Assembly: GCA_001803815.1 (NCBI GenBank)
Contig: MHEL01000057.1
Span: forward strand, 1 to 18,629
Source: Nitrospirae bacterium RBG_19FT_COMBO_42_15
Lineage (GTDB): Bacteria > Nitrospirota > CAKKRA01 > 9FT-COMBO-42-15
Length of the DNA: 18,629 nucleotides
Reading direction: 5' to 3'
Part shown: piece by piece, positions 1-6,810 of the stretch
Layout: each line of letters opens with the position of its first letter
Numbering within the stretch: position 1 is the stretch's first letter
Notes under the pieces: model-generated
What the model was told of the DNA's origin: nothing
Databases searched by the model: none
What the model saw: the letters and a program-made list of their open reading frames with translations, nothing else
Program-made: the position numbers and the translations under genes

Positions 1-237
1 ATTGTATCCCGCTCCAAAGCCCTCTGTCCAGTGGCTAATAATTCTTTCACATAAGTTCTTTTGCGCCTCGATCGGCATTACTATATAAAATCCTGATACA
101 TCATATGTCCTTGCTGCCCTTGCTATATCATGTATGTCAAAGCTTGTTACTGCTGTTGTTACTATCTTTTTATTCTTATTATAAATCGGATAATGAATCA
201 GCGCAATATATAAATTAGACCTCTTTTTTAACCTCAT
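1..237 (-). CDS. SPOUT-family RNA methyltransferase, N-terminal part (runs off left edge)
   Basis: Seventy-nine codons are visible and the frame is still open at base 1. The ATG at 237 lies inside the end of trmD, giving a 23-nt overlap. No other ATG, GTG or TTG lies in frame before the conserved block, so this start is the only reasonable one, although its SD is weak (GAGG about 15 nt upstream). After a short basic leader the protein reads YIALIHYPIYNKN, then a TTAVTSFDIHDIARAARTY block (about residues 31-49) and HWTEGFGAGYN near residue 79. I recognise this pattern from the PF09936 predicted SAM-dependent RNA methyltransferases (SPOUT fold), which often sit next to trmD and rplS. The RNA substrate is unknown to me, and the cofactor knot would lie in the missing C-terminal part. 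Position and overlap suggest it is co-translated with trmD. Confidence 0.78.
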   Translation of the reverse strand, partial: MRLKKRSNLYIALIHYPIYNKNKKIVTTAVTSFDIHDIARAARTYDVSGFYIVMPIEAQKNLCERIISHWTEGFGAGYN

Positions 238-949
238 TCAGAATCTTTTTGTCCTCATCTGTTAGTTTTATCTTTTCTAATAGGTCAGGCCTCTTGTAAT
301 ATGTATTTATAATTGCCTGCCTCCTGCGCCATCTTCTTATCTCTTCGTGATTGCCTGATAAAAGCGCCTCTGGGACATTCATCCCCTTATATTCAGGCGG
401 CCTTGTGTATTGGGGGTAATCAAGGATAAAATCTGCAAATGATTCATGCCTTGCAGATTCCTCATCACCAAGCACCCCCGCAATCAATCTGACTGCTGCA
501 TCTATTACAACCAGCGTTGGAAGCTCGCCGCCGGTCAGTATATAATCTCCGATAGAAATCTCTTCAGCGTCTAAGCCAAGCCTTACCCTCTCATCAATCC
601 CCTCATAATGACCGCAAATAAAAACAAGCCTATTTTTTTCTCTGCTTAGCTCAACTGCCTTATTATGATTAAATGTCTCACCCTGTGGCGAAACCATTAT
701 TATTCTTAATTCAGGATAATCCTTTTTTATTGCGCCAACTGCATTGAATATCGGCTCTGGTTTCATGACCATCCCTGCGCCGCCGCCATAAGGATAGTCA
801 TCTGCCATCTTGTGTTTATCAGTTGTATAGTCGCGGATGTTAATTATCCTCACTTTCAAGAGACCTTTTTCCTGCGCCCTTTTAAGTATGCTCTCTTCTA
901 ATACAGAAGAGATCATCTTTGGAAATAAGGTGAGGATATCACATCTCAT
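215..949 (-). CDS. trmD: tRNA (guanine-N1-)-methyltransferase TrmD
   Basis: TrmD methylates N1 of G37 in tRNAs that read codons beginning with C or with related anticodons, using S-adenosylmethionine. This prevents +1 frameshifting. The product is 244 residues, the usual length. Visible motifs are GGGAGMVMKPEP (about 56-67), the trefoil-knot segments ICGHYEGIDERV (about 111-122) and IGDYILTGGELP (about 133-144), and ESFADFILDYPQYTRPP with the catalytic-site Asp near residue 173. Two ATGs are in tandem at 952 and 949. I chose the second: the family starts MR-DILTLFP, and AGGAG is fused to the first ATG with no spacer. The start overlaps the end of rimM by 11 nt, so the two are probably translationally coupled. 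The 3' end overlaps the next methyltransferase gene by 23 nt. Confidence 0.97.
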   Translation of the reverse strand: MRCDILTLFPKMISSVLEESILKRAQEKGLLKVRIINIRDYTTDKHKMADDYPYGGGAGMVMKPEPIFNAVGAIKKDYPELRIIMVSPQGETFNHNKAVELSREKNRLVFICGHYEGIDERVRLGLDAEEISIGDYILTGGELPTLVVIDAAVRLIAGVLGDEESARHESFADFILDYPQYTRPPEYKGMNVPEALLSGNHEEIRRWRRRQAIINTYYKRPDLLEKIKLTDEDKKILNEVKKEV

Positions 950-1463
950 CATCTCCTATCAGTCCTTTTATAATGTGAATGGTCATCCGTTTGTTTTTAA
1001 CATCCACATCCTTAACAACCTCTAAGGTCGCTGGGATAAGAAGCTCTTTTTTTCTGCCCTTTATTGCAAAGACATCATTGCTCCCTGTTGAAAAGACATC
1101 TATAATCTCTCCAATAAGGAAACCAGCATCTGAATAAACCGTCATGCCAATAAGGTCAGACCAATAGTACTGGTTAGAAGGCAGTTCTCTGACCAGTTCT
1201 TTTGGTATTTTTACAGACCAGTTTATAAGCCTCTTTGCTTCATCTATTGTGCTGCATCCTTCAAAGCGCAGAAGCACACAGCCCTTATGATAGCGGACAC
1301 TATTAACCTTATACTCAACATCATTTCCATCAGGCGAGGTAAGGATTATATCTTTCAATTCCTTAAACCGCTCCGGAGAGTCTGTTAAAGGGAGCACCTT
1401 CAGCTCGCCATGAATACCCCTTGCTTTTAGTATCTTCCCGATGGTTATGAGGTCATGGGTCAT
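939..1463 (-). CDS. rimM: ribosome maturation factor RimM
   Basis: RimM helps mature the 3' domain of 16S rRNA (30S head) and binds S19 in the assembling small subunit. The 174-residue product has the usual two parts. The N-terminal RimM domain opens with IGKILKARGIHGELKV (about 8-23). The C-terminal PRC barrel covers about residues 98-170 and includes YYWSDLIGMTVY and a GEIIDVFSTGSNDVF strand-loop. The ATG at 1463 lies 9 nt after khpA and has no clear SD, so translation probably depends on coupling to khpA. The order rpsP-khpA-rimM-trmD is a classic conserved cluster that groups an S16 gene with 16S and tRNA maturation enzymes. Confidence 0.96.
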   Translation of the reverse strand: MTHDLITIGKILKARGIHGELKVLPLTDSPERFKELKDIILTSPDGNDVEYKVNSVRYHKGCVLLRFEGCSTIDEAKRLINWSVKIPKELVRELPSNQYYWSDLIGMTVYSDAGFLIGEIIDVFSTGSNDVFAIKGRKKELLIPATLEVVKDVDVKNKRMTIHIIKGLIGDDEM

Positions 1464-1472
1464 TGAAGCCGT

Positions 1473-1703
1473 TTACTCTAAGATTTCAAGGACACAACGT
1501 TTGCCCAGCTTAGTCCCGGCAGCATTCAGGATTGTTCTCATTGACCTTGCTGTCCTGCCCTCCTTGCCAATTACCTTGCCCAAATCCTCCTGAGCAACCC
1601 TAAGTTCAACAACAGTGGTCTTTTCACCTTCAACCACACTTACTACGACGCTCTCTGGTTTGTCCACAAGAGACTTTGCAATGTACTCAATAAGCTCTTT
1701 CAT
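1473..1703 (-). CDS. khpA: small KH-domain RNA-binding protein KhpA (YlqC-like)
   Basis: A single KH domain of 76 residues. The KH signature [18 protein letters not shown] carries the GKEG loop (GxxG type) that grips single-stranded RNA. In Gram-positive species KhpA pairs with KhpB (Jag/EloR) as an RNA chaperone influencing cell elongation; the role in this organism is inferred from the family. An in-frame TTG at 1724 would add seven residues, but the ATG at 1703 has a very strong SD (GGAGGTGA, 1709-1716) five bases upstream and gives the family's usual [17 protein letters not shown] start. It sits between rpsP and rimM, its standard place. A short inverted repeat precedes the SD. Confidence 0.94.
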   Translation of the reverse strand: MKELIEYIAKSLVDKPESVVVSVVEGEKTTVVELRVAQEDLGKVIGKEGRTARSMRTILNAAGTKLGKRCVLEILE

Positions 1704-1728
1704 CACTATCACCTCCATTGCCAATAGC

Positions 1729-1742
1729 GCCCAGCATTGGGC
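1729..1742 (-). promoter_or_regulatory. small hairpin in the khpA leader
   Basis: The rpsP-khpA gap (60 nt) holds a perfect 5-bp G+C-rich inverted repeat, GCCCA/TGGGC, with a 4-nt loop. It ends 12 nt before the khpA SD. There is no T-run, so it is not a terminator. A role in mRNA processing or translation is only inferred, and a 5-bp stem can occur by chance. Confidence 0.35.
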
Positions 1743-1763
1743 AGTTGCAAATCCAGTTAGAAA

Positions 1764-2033
1764 CTATTTTCCCTGAACACCTTTAAACTGCTGTATTAAA
1801 CCGCTCCTTTTAAAGATTGTCTTGATTGTATCAGTCATCTGCGCGCCCTTTTTTAGCCAGCCAACAGTCTTTTCTGTCTTAATATCCACGGCTGCCGGGT
1901 TTGTCAAAGGGTCGTACGTGCCAAGGATTTCTATAAACCTGCCGTCTCTCGGCATTCTTGAATCAGCAACAACAATCCGATAGAACGGCCTTTTGTGTTT
2001 TCCCATTCTTGTGAGTCTTATTTTTACTGCCAC
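1764..2033 (-). CDS. rpsP: 30S ribosomal protein S16
   Basis: S16 binds 16S rRNA early in assembly and stabilises the 5' domain of the small subunit. The product is 89 residues, within the normal range. Its N-terminus [20 protein letters not shown] and the following [20 protein letters not shown] are the S16 hallmark. The start codon is GTG (2031-2033), preceded by a strong SD, GAGGAGGTG at 2039-2047. The gene follows ffh after a 119-nt gap containing a REP-like palindromic element, whose T-run abuts this SD. Expression could therefore be attenuated relative to ffh. It leads the rpsP-khpA-rimM-trmD group. Confidence 0.98.
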   Translation of the reverse strand: MAVKIRLTRMGKHKRPFYRIVVADSRMPRDGRFIEILGTYDPLTNPAAVDIKTEKTVGWLKKGAQMTDTIKTIFKRSGLIQQFKGVQGK

Positions 2034-2054
2034 TTAATCACCTCCTCAAAAATT

Positions 2055-2118
2055 GTCATTCCTGCGAAAGCAGGAATCTATATCTTTATCTCTGGATTCC
2101 CGCTTGCACGGGAATGAC
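2055..2118. repeat. REP-like double-palindrome element between ffh and rpsP
   Basis: A 64-nt element is bounded by the perfect inverted termini gtcattcc (2055-2062) and ggaatgac (2111-2118). Inside are two separate palindromes: 2058-2077, with 8-bp arms attcctgc/gcaggaat around a gaaa loop, and 2096-2115, with 7-bp arms attcccg/cgggaat around a 6-nt loop. The arms resemble each other, so the RNA can fold as two hairpins or one long one. This closely matches the design of dispersed extragenic palindromic repeats such as the Neisseria dRS3 type. On the minus-strand transcript the second hairpin is followed by GACAATTTTT, so it could act as a weak terminator after ffh. Only one copy is present here. 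Confidence 0.8.
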
Positions 2119-2152
2119 TCAATTAAAAACTGTTATAAAAATAACTTTACAA

Positions 2153-3493
2153 TTATCTCATAAACGGAAAGGCATTGGGCATGAATCTTGCCCTCTTGCC
2201 GCCTGCCATCATTGTCTTCATCATCTTCTTCATCTGAAGAAACTGCTTTAAGAGCCTGTTCACATCCTGCACCAGTGTCCCGCTTCCATTTGCAATCCTT
2301 TTTCTCCTGCTGCCATTTATAATATCGGGATTTAGCCTCTCCTTCTTAGTCATGGAGTTTATCATGGCCTCAACCTTTGTTATCTCTTTTTCAGGCAGCG
2401 CTGCGCCAGAGAGTCCGCCAAGCCTGTTCAGCCCCGGTATCATGCCAATAATCTGGTCTAATGAACCCATTTTTTTGATCTGCCTGAGCTGGTCCATAAA
2501 ATCCTCTAATGTAAAAGTTTGGGAGCGGAGCTTTTTCTCTAATACCTCTGCCTTTTTCTGGTCATATACCTCTTGCGCCTTCTCAATCAGGGAGAGGACA
2601 TCACCCATTCCAAGTATCCTTGACGCCATCCTGTCAGGGTGAAATGGCTCTAAGGCATCTAACTTCTCGCCTGTGCCGATAAATTTTATCGGCTTTCCAG
2701 TAACAGATTTGATGGAGAGGACTGCGCCTCCCCTTGCATCACCGTCTAACTTGGTCAGGATCACGCCTGTCAAACCAATGTCTGTATTAAACCGCTCAGC
2801 GATATTCACTGCATCCTGGCCTGTCATTGCATCAGCAACTAACAAGACTTCATTTGGATTGATTTTGCCCTTTATCTCTTTTAGCTCATTCATCAAATCC
2901 GAATCAATATGAAGTCTTCCTGCTGTGTCAACTATTGCCAGATCATAACCTTGTCTCCATGCCGCGTCATAAGCATCCTTGCAAATCTTTATTGGGCTCT
3001 TTTCATCTAAAGGGTTATAGGTGTTTATTTTTAGCTGATCGCCAAGCGTGATAAGCTGTTGAATTGCTGCCGGCCTTGCAGTATCTGCTGGAATAAGAAA
3101 TACCTTCTTGCTGTTTTTACTGAAATAATTTGCTATCTTTCCAGCAGTAGTCGTCTTGCCAGAGCCTTGTAATCCAACGAGCATTATGACAGTCGGCGGA
3201 TTTGGTGATAGGTGAAGCGGTGTCTGGCTTTCACCCATCAGACCGCATAACTCAGCATGCACAATCTTGATGAACTGCTGACCAGGCGTCAGGCTCTCCA
3301 TTACATCTTTTCCAAGAGCCTTTTCCCTCACCCTGTCTATAAAATCCTTTACAACCTTAAAGTTTACATCAGCCTCTAATAGGGCAAGCCTTACCTCTCT
3401 CAAGGACTCGCTGATGTTCTGCTCATTCAGAACACCCCTTCCCTTTATCTTTTTTAAGATTGTGTCAAGTTTTGCTGTAAGTCCATCAAGCAT
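2153..3493 (-). CDS. ffh: signal recognition particle GTPase Ffh (SRP54)
   Basis: Ffh binds 4.5S/SRP RNA and the signal sequences of nascent inner-membrane proteins, and delivers ribosomes to FtsY and SecYEG. The product is 446 residues. An N-terminal helical bundle (1-~95) precedes the GTPase domain, with P-loop GLQGSGKT (107-114), DTAR (137-140), DTAGR (189-193) and TKLDGDARGG (247-256). The methionine-rich M domain (~300-446) carries the SRP RNA-binding RRKRIANGSG (about 396-405) and MKKMMKTMM (about 421-429). The ATG at 3493 has no recognisable SD. A TTGACA box lies 33-38 nt upstream of it, so the mRNA may be nearly leaderless. Placing ffh directly after rplQ, with secY upstream in the same array, groups SRP and translocon genes with ribosomal ones. 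Confidence 0.98.
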   Translation of the reverse strand: MLDGLTAKLDTILKKIKGRGVLNEQNISESLREVRLALLEADVNFKVVKDFIDRVREKALGKDVMESLTPGQQFIKIVHAELCGLMGESQTPLHLSPNPPTVIMLVGLQGSGKTTTAGKIANYFSKNSKKVFLIPADTARPAAIQQLITLGDQLKINTYNPLDEKSPIKICKDAYDAAWRQGYDLAIVDTAGRLHIDSDLMNELKEIKGKINPNEVLLVADAMTGQDAVNIAERFNTDIGLTGVILTKLDGDARGGAVLSIKSVTGKPIKFIGTGEKLDALEPFHPDRMASRILGMGDVLSLIEKAQEVYDQKKAEVLEKKLRSQTFTLEDFMDQLRQIKKMGSLDQIIGMIPGLNRLGGLSGAALPEKEITKVEAMINSMTKKERLNPDIINGSRRKRIANGSGTLVQDVNRLLKQFLQMKKMMKTMMAGGKRARFMPNAFPFMR

Positions 3494-3502
3494 TTTAGGG
3501 TA

Positions 3503-3531
3503 GTTTAACTGAAATTGTTATATATTGTCAA
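3503..3531 (-). promoter_or_regulatory. possible sigma-70-type promoter for ffh
   Basis: On the minus strand a perfect -35 hexamer TTGACA (3526-3531) is followed after exactly 17 nt by TTAAAC (3503-3508), which matches the -10 consensus TATAAT at only three positions. Transcription would start around 3495-3497, only a few bases before the ffh ATG at 3493, giving a nearly leaderless transcript. This fits the lack of an SD for ffh. The -10 box is weak, so the call is tentative. Confidence 0.4.
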
Positions 3532-3565
3532 GTAATGTAAGGCTGAGAATTATTTTATTCCTCCA

Positions 3566-4132
3566 TTATTGCGGGGATTCTTTTTCCTTTGCCTTCTTCT
3601 TTGCCTTTTCTTTAGGCTTTTCCTTAGCCTTCTCAGCTTTAGGCGCCTTTGCCTCTTTTGACTTCGGCTTTGCTTCTTTCTCTTTCTTTGCAGGCTTCTC
3701 AGTTTTGGCCTTTGCCTCTACCTTTGCCTTTTTTGCTGCGGCCTTCTTCTCCTCTTTCTTCTCCTCAGGCTTTACCTCAGCGCCGAGCAGCTCTATTACA
3801 GCCATCTCTGCCGCGTCACCCACTCTTCTCCTTGTCCTTATAATCCTCGTATATCCGCCGTTTCTGTCTTTAAATCTTGGCGCTATTGTATCAAAAAGTT
3901 TCTTGACTACATCCCTTGTGCTGATAAATGACGCAGCTATCCTCCTTGAATTAAGATCGCCCCTTTTCCCATAGGTAATCATCCTCTCAACCATCGGCCT
4001 GATCTCTTTAGCCTTCTCAACAGTTGTCTCTATCTTTTCCTTATCTAAAACCGATGTAACAAGGGTTCTAAACAGTGCCCTGCGGTGTGATGTATTCCGC
4101 CCTAATTGCCTGCCTCTAACTCCATGGCGCAT
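3566..4132 (-). CDS. rplQ: 50S ribosomal protein L17 with long Lys/Ala/Glu-rich tail
   Basis: L17 is a 50S protein near the peptide exit region. Residues 1-119 are a standard L17, from [20 protein letters not shown] through [21 protein letters not shown]. Family members usually end near residue 115-130. Here the frame continues for 69 more residues (120-188) made almost wholly of Lys, Ala, Glu and Pro, with no cysteine, aromatic or bulky hydrophobic residue apart from one Val. The tail looks intrinsically disordered and is probably basic and RNA-contacting or extra-ribosomal. It is in frame with no sign of a frameshift. The ATG at 4132 has the SD GGAGAGG (4142-4148), which directly abuts a 10-bp inverted repeat. 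It is the last gene of the alpha block, 72 nt before ffh. Confidence 0.97.
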   Translation of the reverse strand: MRHGVRGRQLGRNTSHRRALFRTLVTSVLDKEKIETTVEKAKEIRPMVERMITYGKRGDLNSRRIAASFISTRDVVKKLFDTIAPRFKDRNGGYTRIIRTRRRVGDAAEMAVIELLGAEVKPEEKKEEKKAAAKKAKVEAKAKTEKPAKKEKEAKPKSKEAKAPKAEKAKEKPKEKAKKKAKEKESPQ

Positions 4133-4148
4133 GTAAGTATTCCTCTCC

Positions 4149-4198
4149 TAAAATTAATATATTATTATCCTAACAGCTTCGCTTAAAAATTAATTTTA
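4149..4198 (-). promoter_or_regulatory. 10-bp inverted repeat in the rplQ leader
   Basis: Perfect arms taaaattaat (4149-4158) and attaatttta (4189-4198) enclose 30 nt. Within that loop a 3-bp mini-stem AGC-GAA-GCT can form. The 3' arm on the transcript is immediately followed by the rplQ SD GGAGAGG, with no spacer. The arms are entirely A/T, so the stem is weak and some chance occurrence is expected in A+T-rich DNA. Confidence 0.45.
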
Positions 4199-4204
4199 TC
4201 TTTT

Positions 4205-5200
4205 TTATTCAACAAGCTTTTCTTCAAGCCTCGCATCTTTTATTTTCATTCCTAATGTTAAGCCCATCTCTGCAAGAATCTCTTTTATCTCATTTAATGA
4301 CTTTCTGCCGAAGTTCTTGGTCTTTAACATCTCTGTCTCTGACTTTTGAACAAGCTCTGATATGGTCTTTATATTTGCATTCTTAAGGCAGTTATACGCC
4401 CTTACGGACAATTCAAGCTCATCAACGCTTCTTAAGAGGTTCTTATTAATCTCTTCTTCCTTCTTTTCCTCCACATGCGGCTCAATAATCTCCTCTTCTT
4501 CATCAAAGTTGATAAATATATTCATGTGGTCCTTTAATATCTTTGCTGCATAGGCAACAGCATCGTCCGGCTTAATGCTTCCGTCTGTTGTCACCTCTAA
4601 GATCAGCCTGTCGTAGTCAGTCTCCTGCCCGACCCTTGCATTTTCTACATGATAGTTGACTTTTCTGATCGGAGAGAATATGGAGTCAATTGGTATCACG
4701 CCTATCGGCTGACCGTCTTCCTTATTTCTCTCTGCTGTAATATAGCCCCTGCCATGTTTTACTGTTATTTCCATCTCCAGTTTTGTATCCTTATCCAATG
4801 TAGCAATATGAAGATCCGGCGTCATTATTTCAATATCTGCATCAGGTGTTATATCCGATGCCTTGACTATGCCGGGTCCCTTCTTTTTCAAATATATGGT
4901 CTTTGGCTTCTCTGAATGGAGTTTCAGCCTTAATGCCTTTATGTTTAGAATAATATCTGTTACATCCTCTTTTACACCCGCTATTGATGTAAATTCGTGC
5001 AGGACGCCCTCTATCTTTAGGGATGTAACTGCAGCGCCTACAATTGACGAAAGCAGAATTCTTCTTAATGAGTTCCCTATTGTTGTGCCGAACCCCCTCT
5101 CAAAGGGCTCTGCAAAAAATTTTCCGTATGTATCAGAGTATGTGTCTTTTTCAAACTCCAATCTTTTTGGAATTTGAAAATCCTTCAATTTTATTATCAT
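4205..5200 (-). CDS. rpoA: DNA-directed RNA polymerase subunit alpha
   Basis: The alpha dimer nucleates RNA polymerase assembly, and its C-terminal domain contacts UP elements and activators. The product is 331 residues. The N-terminal assembly domain (1-~230) contains [17 protein letters not shown] (about 37-53). An acidic and charged linker (about 233-253) leads to the CTD (about 256-320), with [19 protein letters not shown] and [16 protein letters not shown]. The CTD keeps Arg267 in SVRAYNCLK, equivalent to E. coli Arg265, with the following Asn, Cys and Lys, so UP-element binding is probably intact. An in-frame TTG at 5233 would add 11 residues. I chose the ATG at 5200, which has the SD-like AAGGGGGAA about 7 nt upstream and the normal [16 protein letters not shown] start. 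It lies 36 nt after rpsD. Confidence 0.98.
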   Translation of the reverse strand: MIIKLKDFQIPKRLEFEKDTYSDTYGKFFAEPFERGFGTTIGNSLRRILLSSIVGAAVTSLKIEGVLHEFTSIAGVKEDVTDIILNIKALRLKLHSEKPKTIYLKKKGPGIVKASDITPDADIEIMTPDLHIATLDKDTKLEMEITVKHGRGYITAERNKEDGQPIGVIPIDSIFSPIRKVNYHVENARVGQETDYDRLILEVTTDGSIKPDDAVAYAAKILKDHMNIFINFDEEEEIIEPHVEEKKEEEINKNLLRSVDELELSVRAYNCLKNANIKTISELVQKSETEMLKTKNFGRKSLNEIKEILAEMGLTLGMKIKDARLEEKLVE

Positions 5201-5236
5201 ATCAAATTCCCCCTTGGTGGAGTAAAAGTGCAAAAA

Positions 5237-5866
5237 TTATCTTGAATACAATTCAACCACAAGATGCTCGGAAACAGGCAGCATAATATCTTCACGTGTC
5301 GGAAGGCTGACTACACTACATTTAAAGTTTATCCTGTCAACCTCAAGCCATTTTGGTATGCTCCTGCCCTCGCCGGCAGCAACTGCTGCCTTAATGCCTT
5401 CTAACTGCCTGCTCTTTACATTTACTTCAATTACATCGCCGCTTTTAACCAAATAAGAAGGAATATTTACCCTTCTGCTGTTAACGGATATATGCCCGTG
5501 CCTTACAAACTGCCTTGCCTGAATCCTTGATGACGCAAAGCCCATCTCATATACAATATTGTCAAGTCTTCTGGCAAGAAGCTGCAGAAGGTTTTCGCCT
5601 GTAATGCCCTTTGCCATCTCAGCCTTCTTAAAATAGTTCTTAAACTGACGCTCAAGAACGCCGAATACCCTCTTCATCTTTTGCTTCTCTCTGAGCTGCG
5701 TGCAGTATTCAGATATCTTTGCCCTGCGCGACTGGCCGTGCTGGCCGGGGGCATAGCCCCTCCTCTCAAAAGCACACTTGTCTTTGTAACACCTCTCACC
5801 TTTTAAGAAGAGCTTTACACCCTCTCTTCTGCAGAGTTTACATTCTGCACCAATATATCTTGCCAA
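5237..5866 (-). CDS. rpsD: 30S ribosomal protein S4 (zinc-binding type)
   Basis: S4 is a primary 16S-binding protein that nucleates 30S assembly, and in several bacteria it represses its own mRNA. The product is 209 residues. The N-terminus has four cysteines in the pattern C-x2-C-x13-C-x4-C (Cys9, 12, 26, 31), which marks the zinc-containing form; E. coli S4 lacks these cysteines. The S4 RNA-binding domain spans about 99-160 ([20 protein letters not shown], then VRHGHISVN). The start is TTG (5864-5866) with AGGAGG at 5874-5879, seven bases upstream. There is no ATG alternative near the conserved start [10 protein letters not shown] 120-nt leader with three inverted repeats separates it from rpsK and may hold an S4-responsive control element. 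Confidence 0.98.
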   Translation of the reverse strand: MARYIGAECKLCRREGVKLFLKGERCYKDKCAFERRGYAPGQHGQSRRAKISEYCTQLREKQKMKRVFGVLERQFKNYFKKAEMAKGITGENLLQLLARRLDNIVYEMGFASSRIQARQFVRHGHISVNSRRVNIPSYLVKSGDVIEVNVKSRQLEGIKAAVAAGEGRSIPKWLEVDRINFKCSVVSLPTREDIMLPVSEHLVVELYSR

Positions 5867-5986
5867 TTATTAACCTCCTAACATGCTACGTCAAGATATG
5901 TAGCATTGCTTTTAGCTTGTGACTTTTAATTTTTTATAACCTGTTATTAGTTACATGTTATATGTGAATCTCCTTTAGGAGATTCC
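5867..5986 (-). promoter_or_regulatory. structured leader between rpsK and rpsD (candidate S4 target)
   Basis: This is the longest intercistronic gap of the array. In transcript order it holds three elements. The first is a perfect 8-bp hairpin, gaatctcc/ggagattc (5966-5985, 4-nt loop), starting 1 nt after the rpsK stop. The second is an 8-of-9 inverted repeat, ataacctgt/acatgttat (5936-5961). The third is a perfect 7-bp inverted repeat, atgctac/gtagcat (5883-5906, 10-nt loop), ending 3 nt before the rpsD SD. The first hairpin is followed by A-rich sequence, not a T-run, so it is not a classic terminator. S4 autoregulates through structured leaders in E. coli (upstream of rpsM) and Bacillus (upstream of rpsD). 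A similar role here is inferred from position only. Confidence 0.5.
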
Positions 5987-6373
5987 TTACACCCTTCTCC
6001 GTTTTGGCGGCCTGCAGCCATTATGCGGAATGGGTGTTACATCCTTAATAAGATTTATCTTAAGCCCTGCTGCCTGAAGCGCCCTTATGGCAGATTCCCT
6101 GCCAGAGCCGGGACCCTTTACATAGATATCTACCTGTCTTAGCCCGAATTCCATAGCCTTTCTTGCAGCATTCTCTGCTGCGCGCTGGGCAGCAAATGGT
6201 GTGCTCTTTCTTGAGCCTTTAAAACCCTGATTGCCTGCGCTTGACCATGATACTACATTGCCATTAGTATCGGCTATTGTAACAATAGTATTATTAAATG
6301 TTGCCTGAATATGTGCAACACCGGTCTGGATATTCTTCTTTTCCTTTTTTTTGCCTGCCTTCTTATTTACCAT
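5987..6373 (-). CDS. rpsK: 30S ribosomal protein S11
   Basis: S11 lies on the 30S platform near the mRNA exit and the SD helix. The product is 128 residues. The core runs [20 protein letters not shown], then [20 protein letters not shown] and [19 protein letters not shown]. It ends with [18 protein letters not shown], which includes the Asn118-Gly119 pair that is isomerised to isoaspartate in E. coli S11. The ATG at 6373 has AAAGGA about 8 nt upstream. It follows rpsM after 16 nt in the normal alpha-operon order. Confidence 0.98.
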   Translation of the reverse strand: MVNKKAGKKKEKKNIQTGVAHIQATFNNTIVTIADTNGNVVSWSSAGNQGFKGSRKSTPFAAQRAAENAARKAMEFGLRQVDIYVKGPGSGRESAIRALQAAGLKINLIKDVTPIPHNGCRPPKRRRV

Positions 6374-6389
6374 AAAGTTTTCCTTTCAA

Positions 6390-6764
6390 TTAAGCCTCTT
6401 TTTTCTTTCCGCCCATGGTCTTCTTTGGTCCCTTTCTGGTTCTCGCATTTGTCCTTGTCCTCTGTCCTCTTGCTGGAAGACCGCGCCTGTGCCTTAAGCC
6501 CCTGTATGCGCCTATATCCATAAGCCTTTTGATATTCATTGACACATCACGGCGCAGGTCGCCTTCTATTTTATAATTATTCTCAATAATCTCCCTCAGC
6601 TTGATAATCTCGTCTTCCCTGAGGTTTTTAATCCTTGTATCCGGACTTACATTTGCCTCTTTTAATATCTTCTGTGAAGCTGACCTGCCTATGCCATAGA
6701 GATATGTAAGCCCTATCTCTACCCTTTTATTAACCGGTAATTCAACGCCTGCTATCCTTGCCAA
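6390..6764 (-). CDS. rpsM: 30S ribosomal protein S13
   Basis: S13 in the 30S head contacts the P-site tRNA and forms bridges to the 50S subunit. The product is 124 residues. It starts [20 protein letters not shown] and has the helix-two-turn-helix segment [12 protein letters not shown]. The basic tail runs [20 protein letters not shown] (about 91-110) and ends in KKKEA. The start codon is TTG (6762-6764), with the perfect SD AGGAGG (6773-6778) eight bases upstream; no ATG fits the conserved N-terminus. Two tandem hairpins lie between rpmJ and this SD, at the place where E. coli S4 represses its alpha operon. Confidence 0.98.
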   Translation of the reverse strand: MARIAGVELPVNKRVEIGLTYLYGIGRSASQKILKEANVSPDTRIKNLREDEIIKLREIIENNYKIEGDLRRDVSMNIKRLMDIGAYRGLRHRRGLPARGQRTRTNARTRKGPKKTMGGKKKEA

Positions 6765-6783
6765 TCTATTATCCTCCTAATTC

Positions 6784-6808
6784 TCAGGATAATATTTCAT
6801 TATCCTGA
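6784..6808 (-). promoter_or_regulatory. 10-bp hairpin just upstream of the rpsM SD
   Basis: Perfect 10-bp arms, tcaggataat (6784-6793) and attatcctga (6799-6808), enclose a 5-nt loop. On the transcript the hairpin ends 5 nt before the AGGAGG of rpsM. No T-run follows, so it looks like a translational or processing element, not a terminator. Confidence 0.6.
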
Positions 6809-6810
6809 AA

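Noticed and set aside
212..217. Read-through or non-canonical ATA/ATT start for the gene after trmD
   Set aside because: A first reading suggested that frame, but careful counting shows the gene is in a different frame from trmD with an ATG at 237 inside trmD.
1704..1724. khpA start at TTG 1724
   Set aside because: It would place the GGAGGTGA inside the coding region. The ATG at 1703 is spaced correctly and gives the usual 76-residue protein.
2132..2145. Terminator hairpin gttat/ataac after ffh
   Set aside because: Only a 5-bp A/T-rich stem; too weak to call in A+T-rich DNA.
3525..3974. 149-codon plus-strand open frame, Phe/Ala/Ser-rich
   Set aside because: It is antisense to the Lys/Ala/Glu-rich tail of rplQ. 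The low-complexity codons read as TTT/GCC/TCT on the other strand, which keeps the frame open. No SD and no family resemblance.
4201..5233. rpoA start at TTG 5233
   Set aside because: It would add 11 residues not found in the family. The ATG at 5200 has a proper SD and the expected N-terminus.
5966..5985. Rho-independent terminator after rpsK
   Set aside because: The 8-bp hairpin is perfect, but the transcript after it reads ACATATAAC with no T-run.
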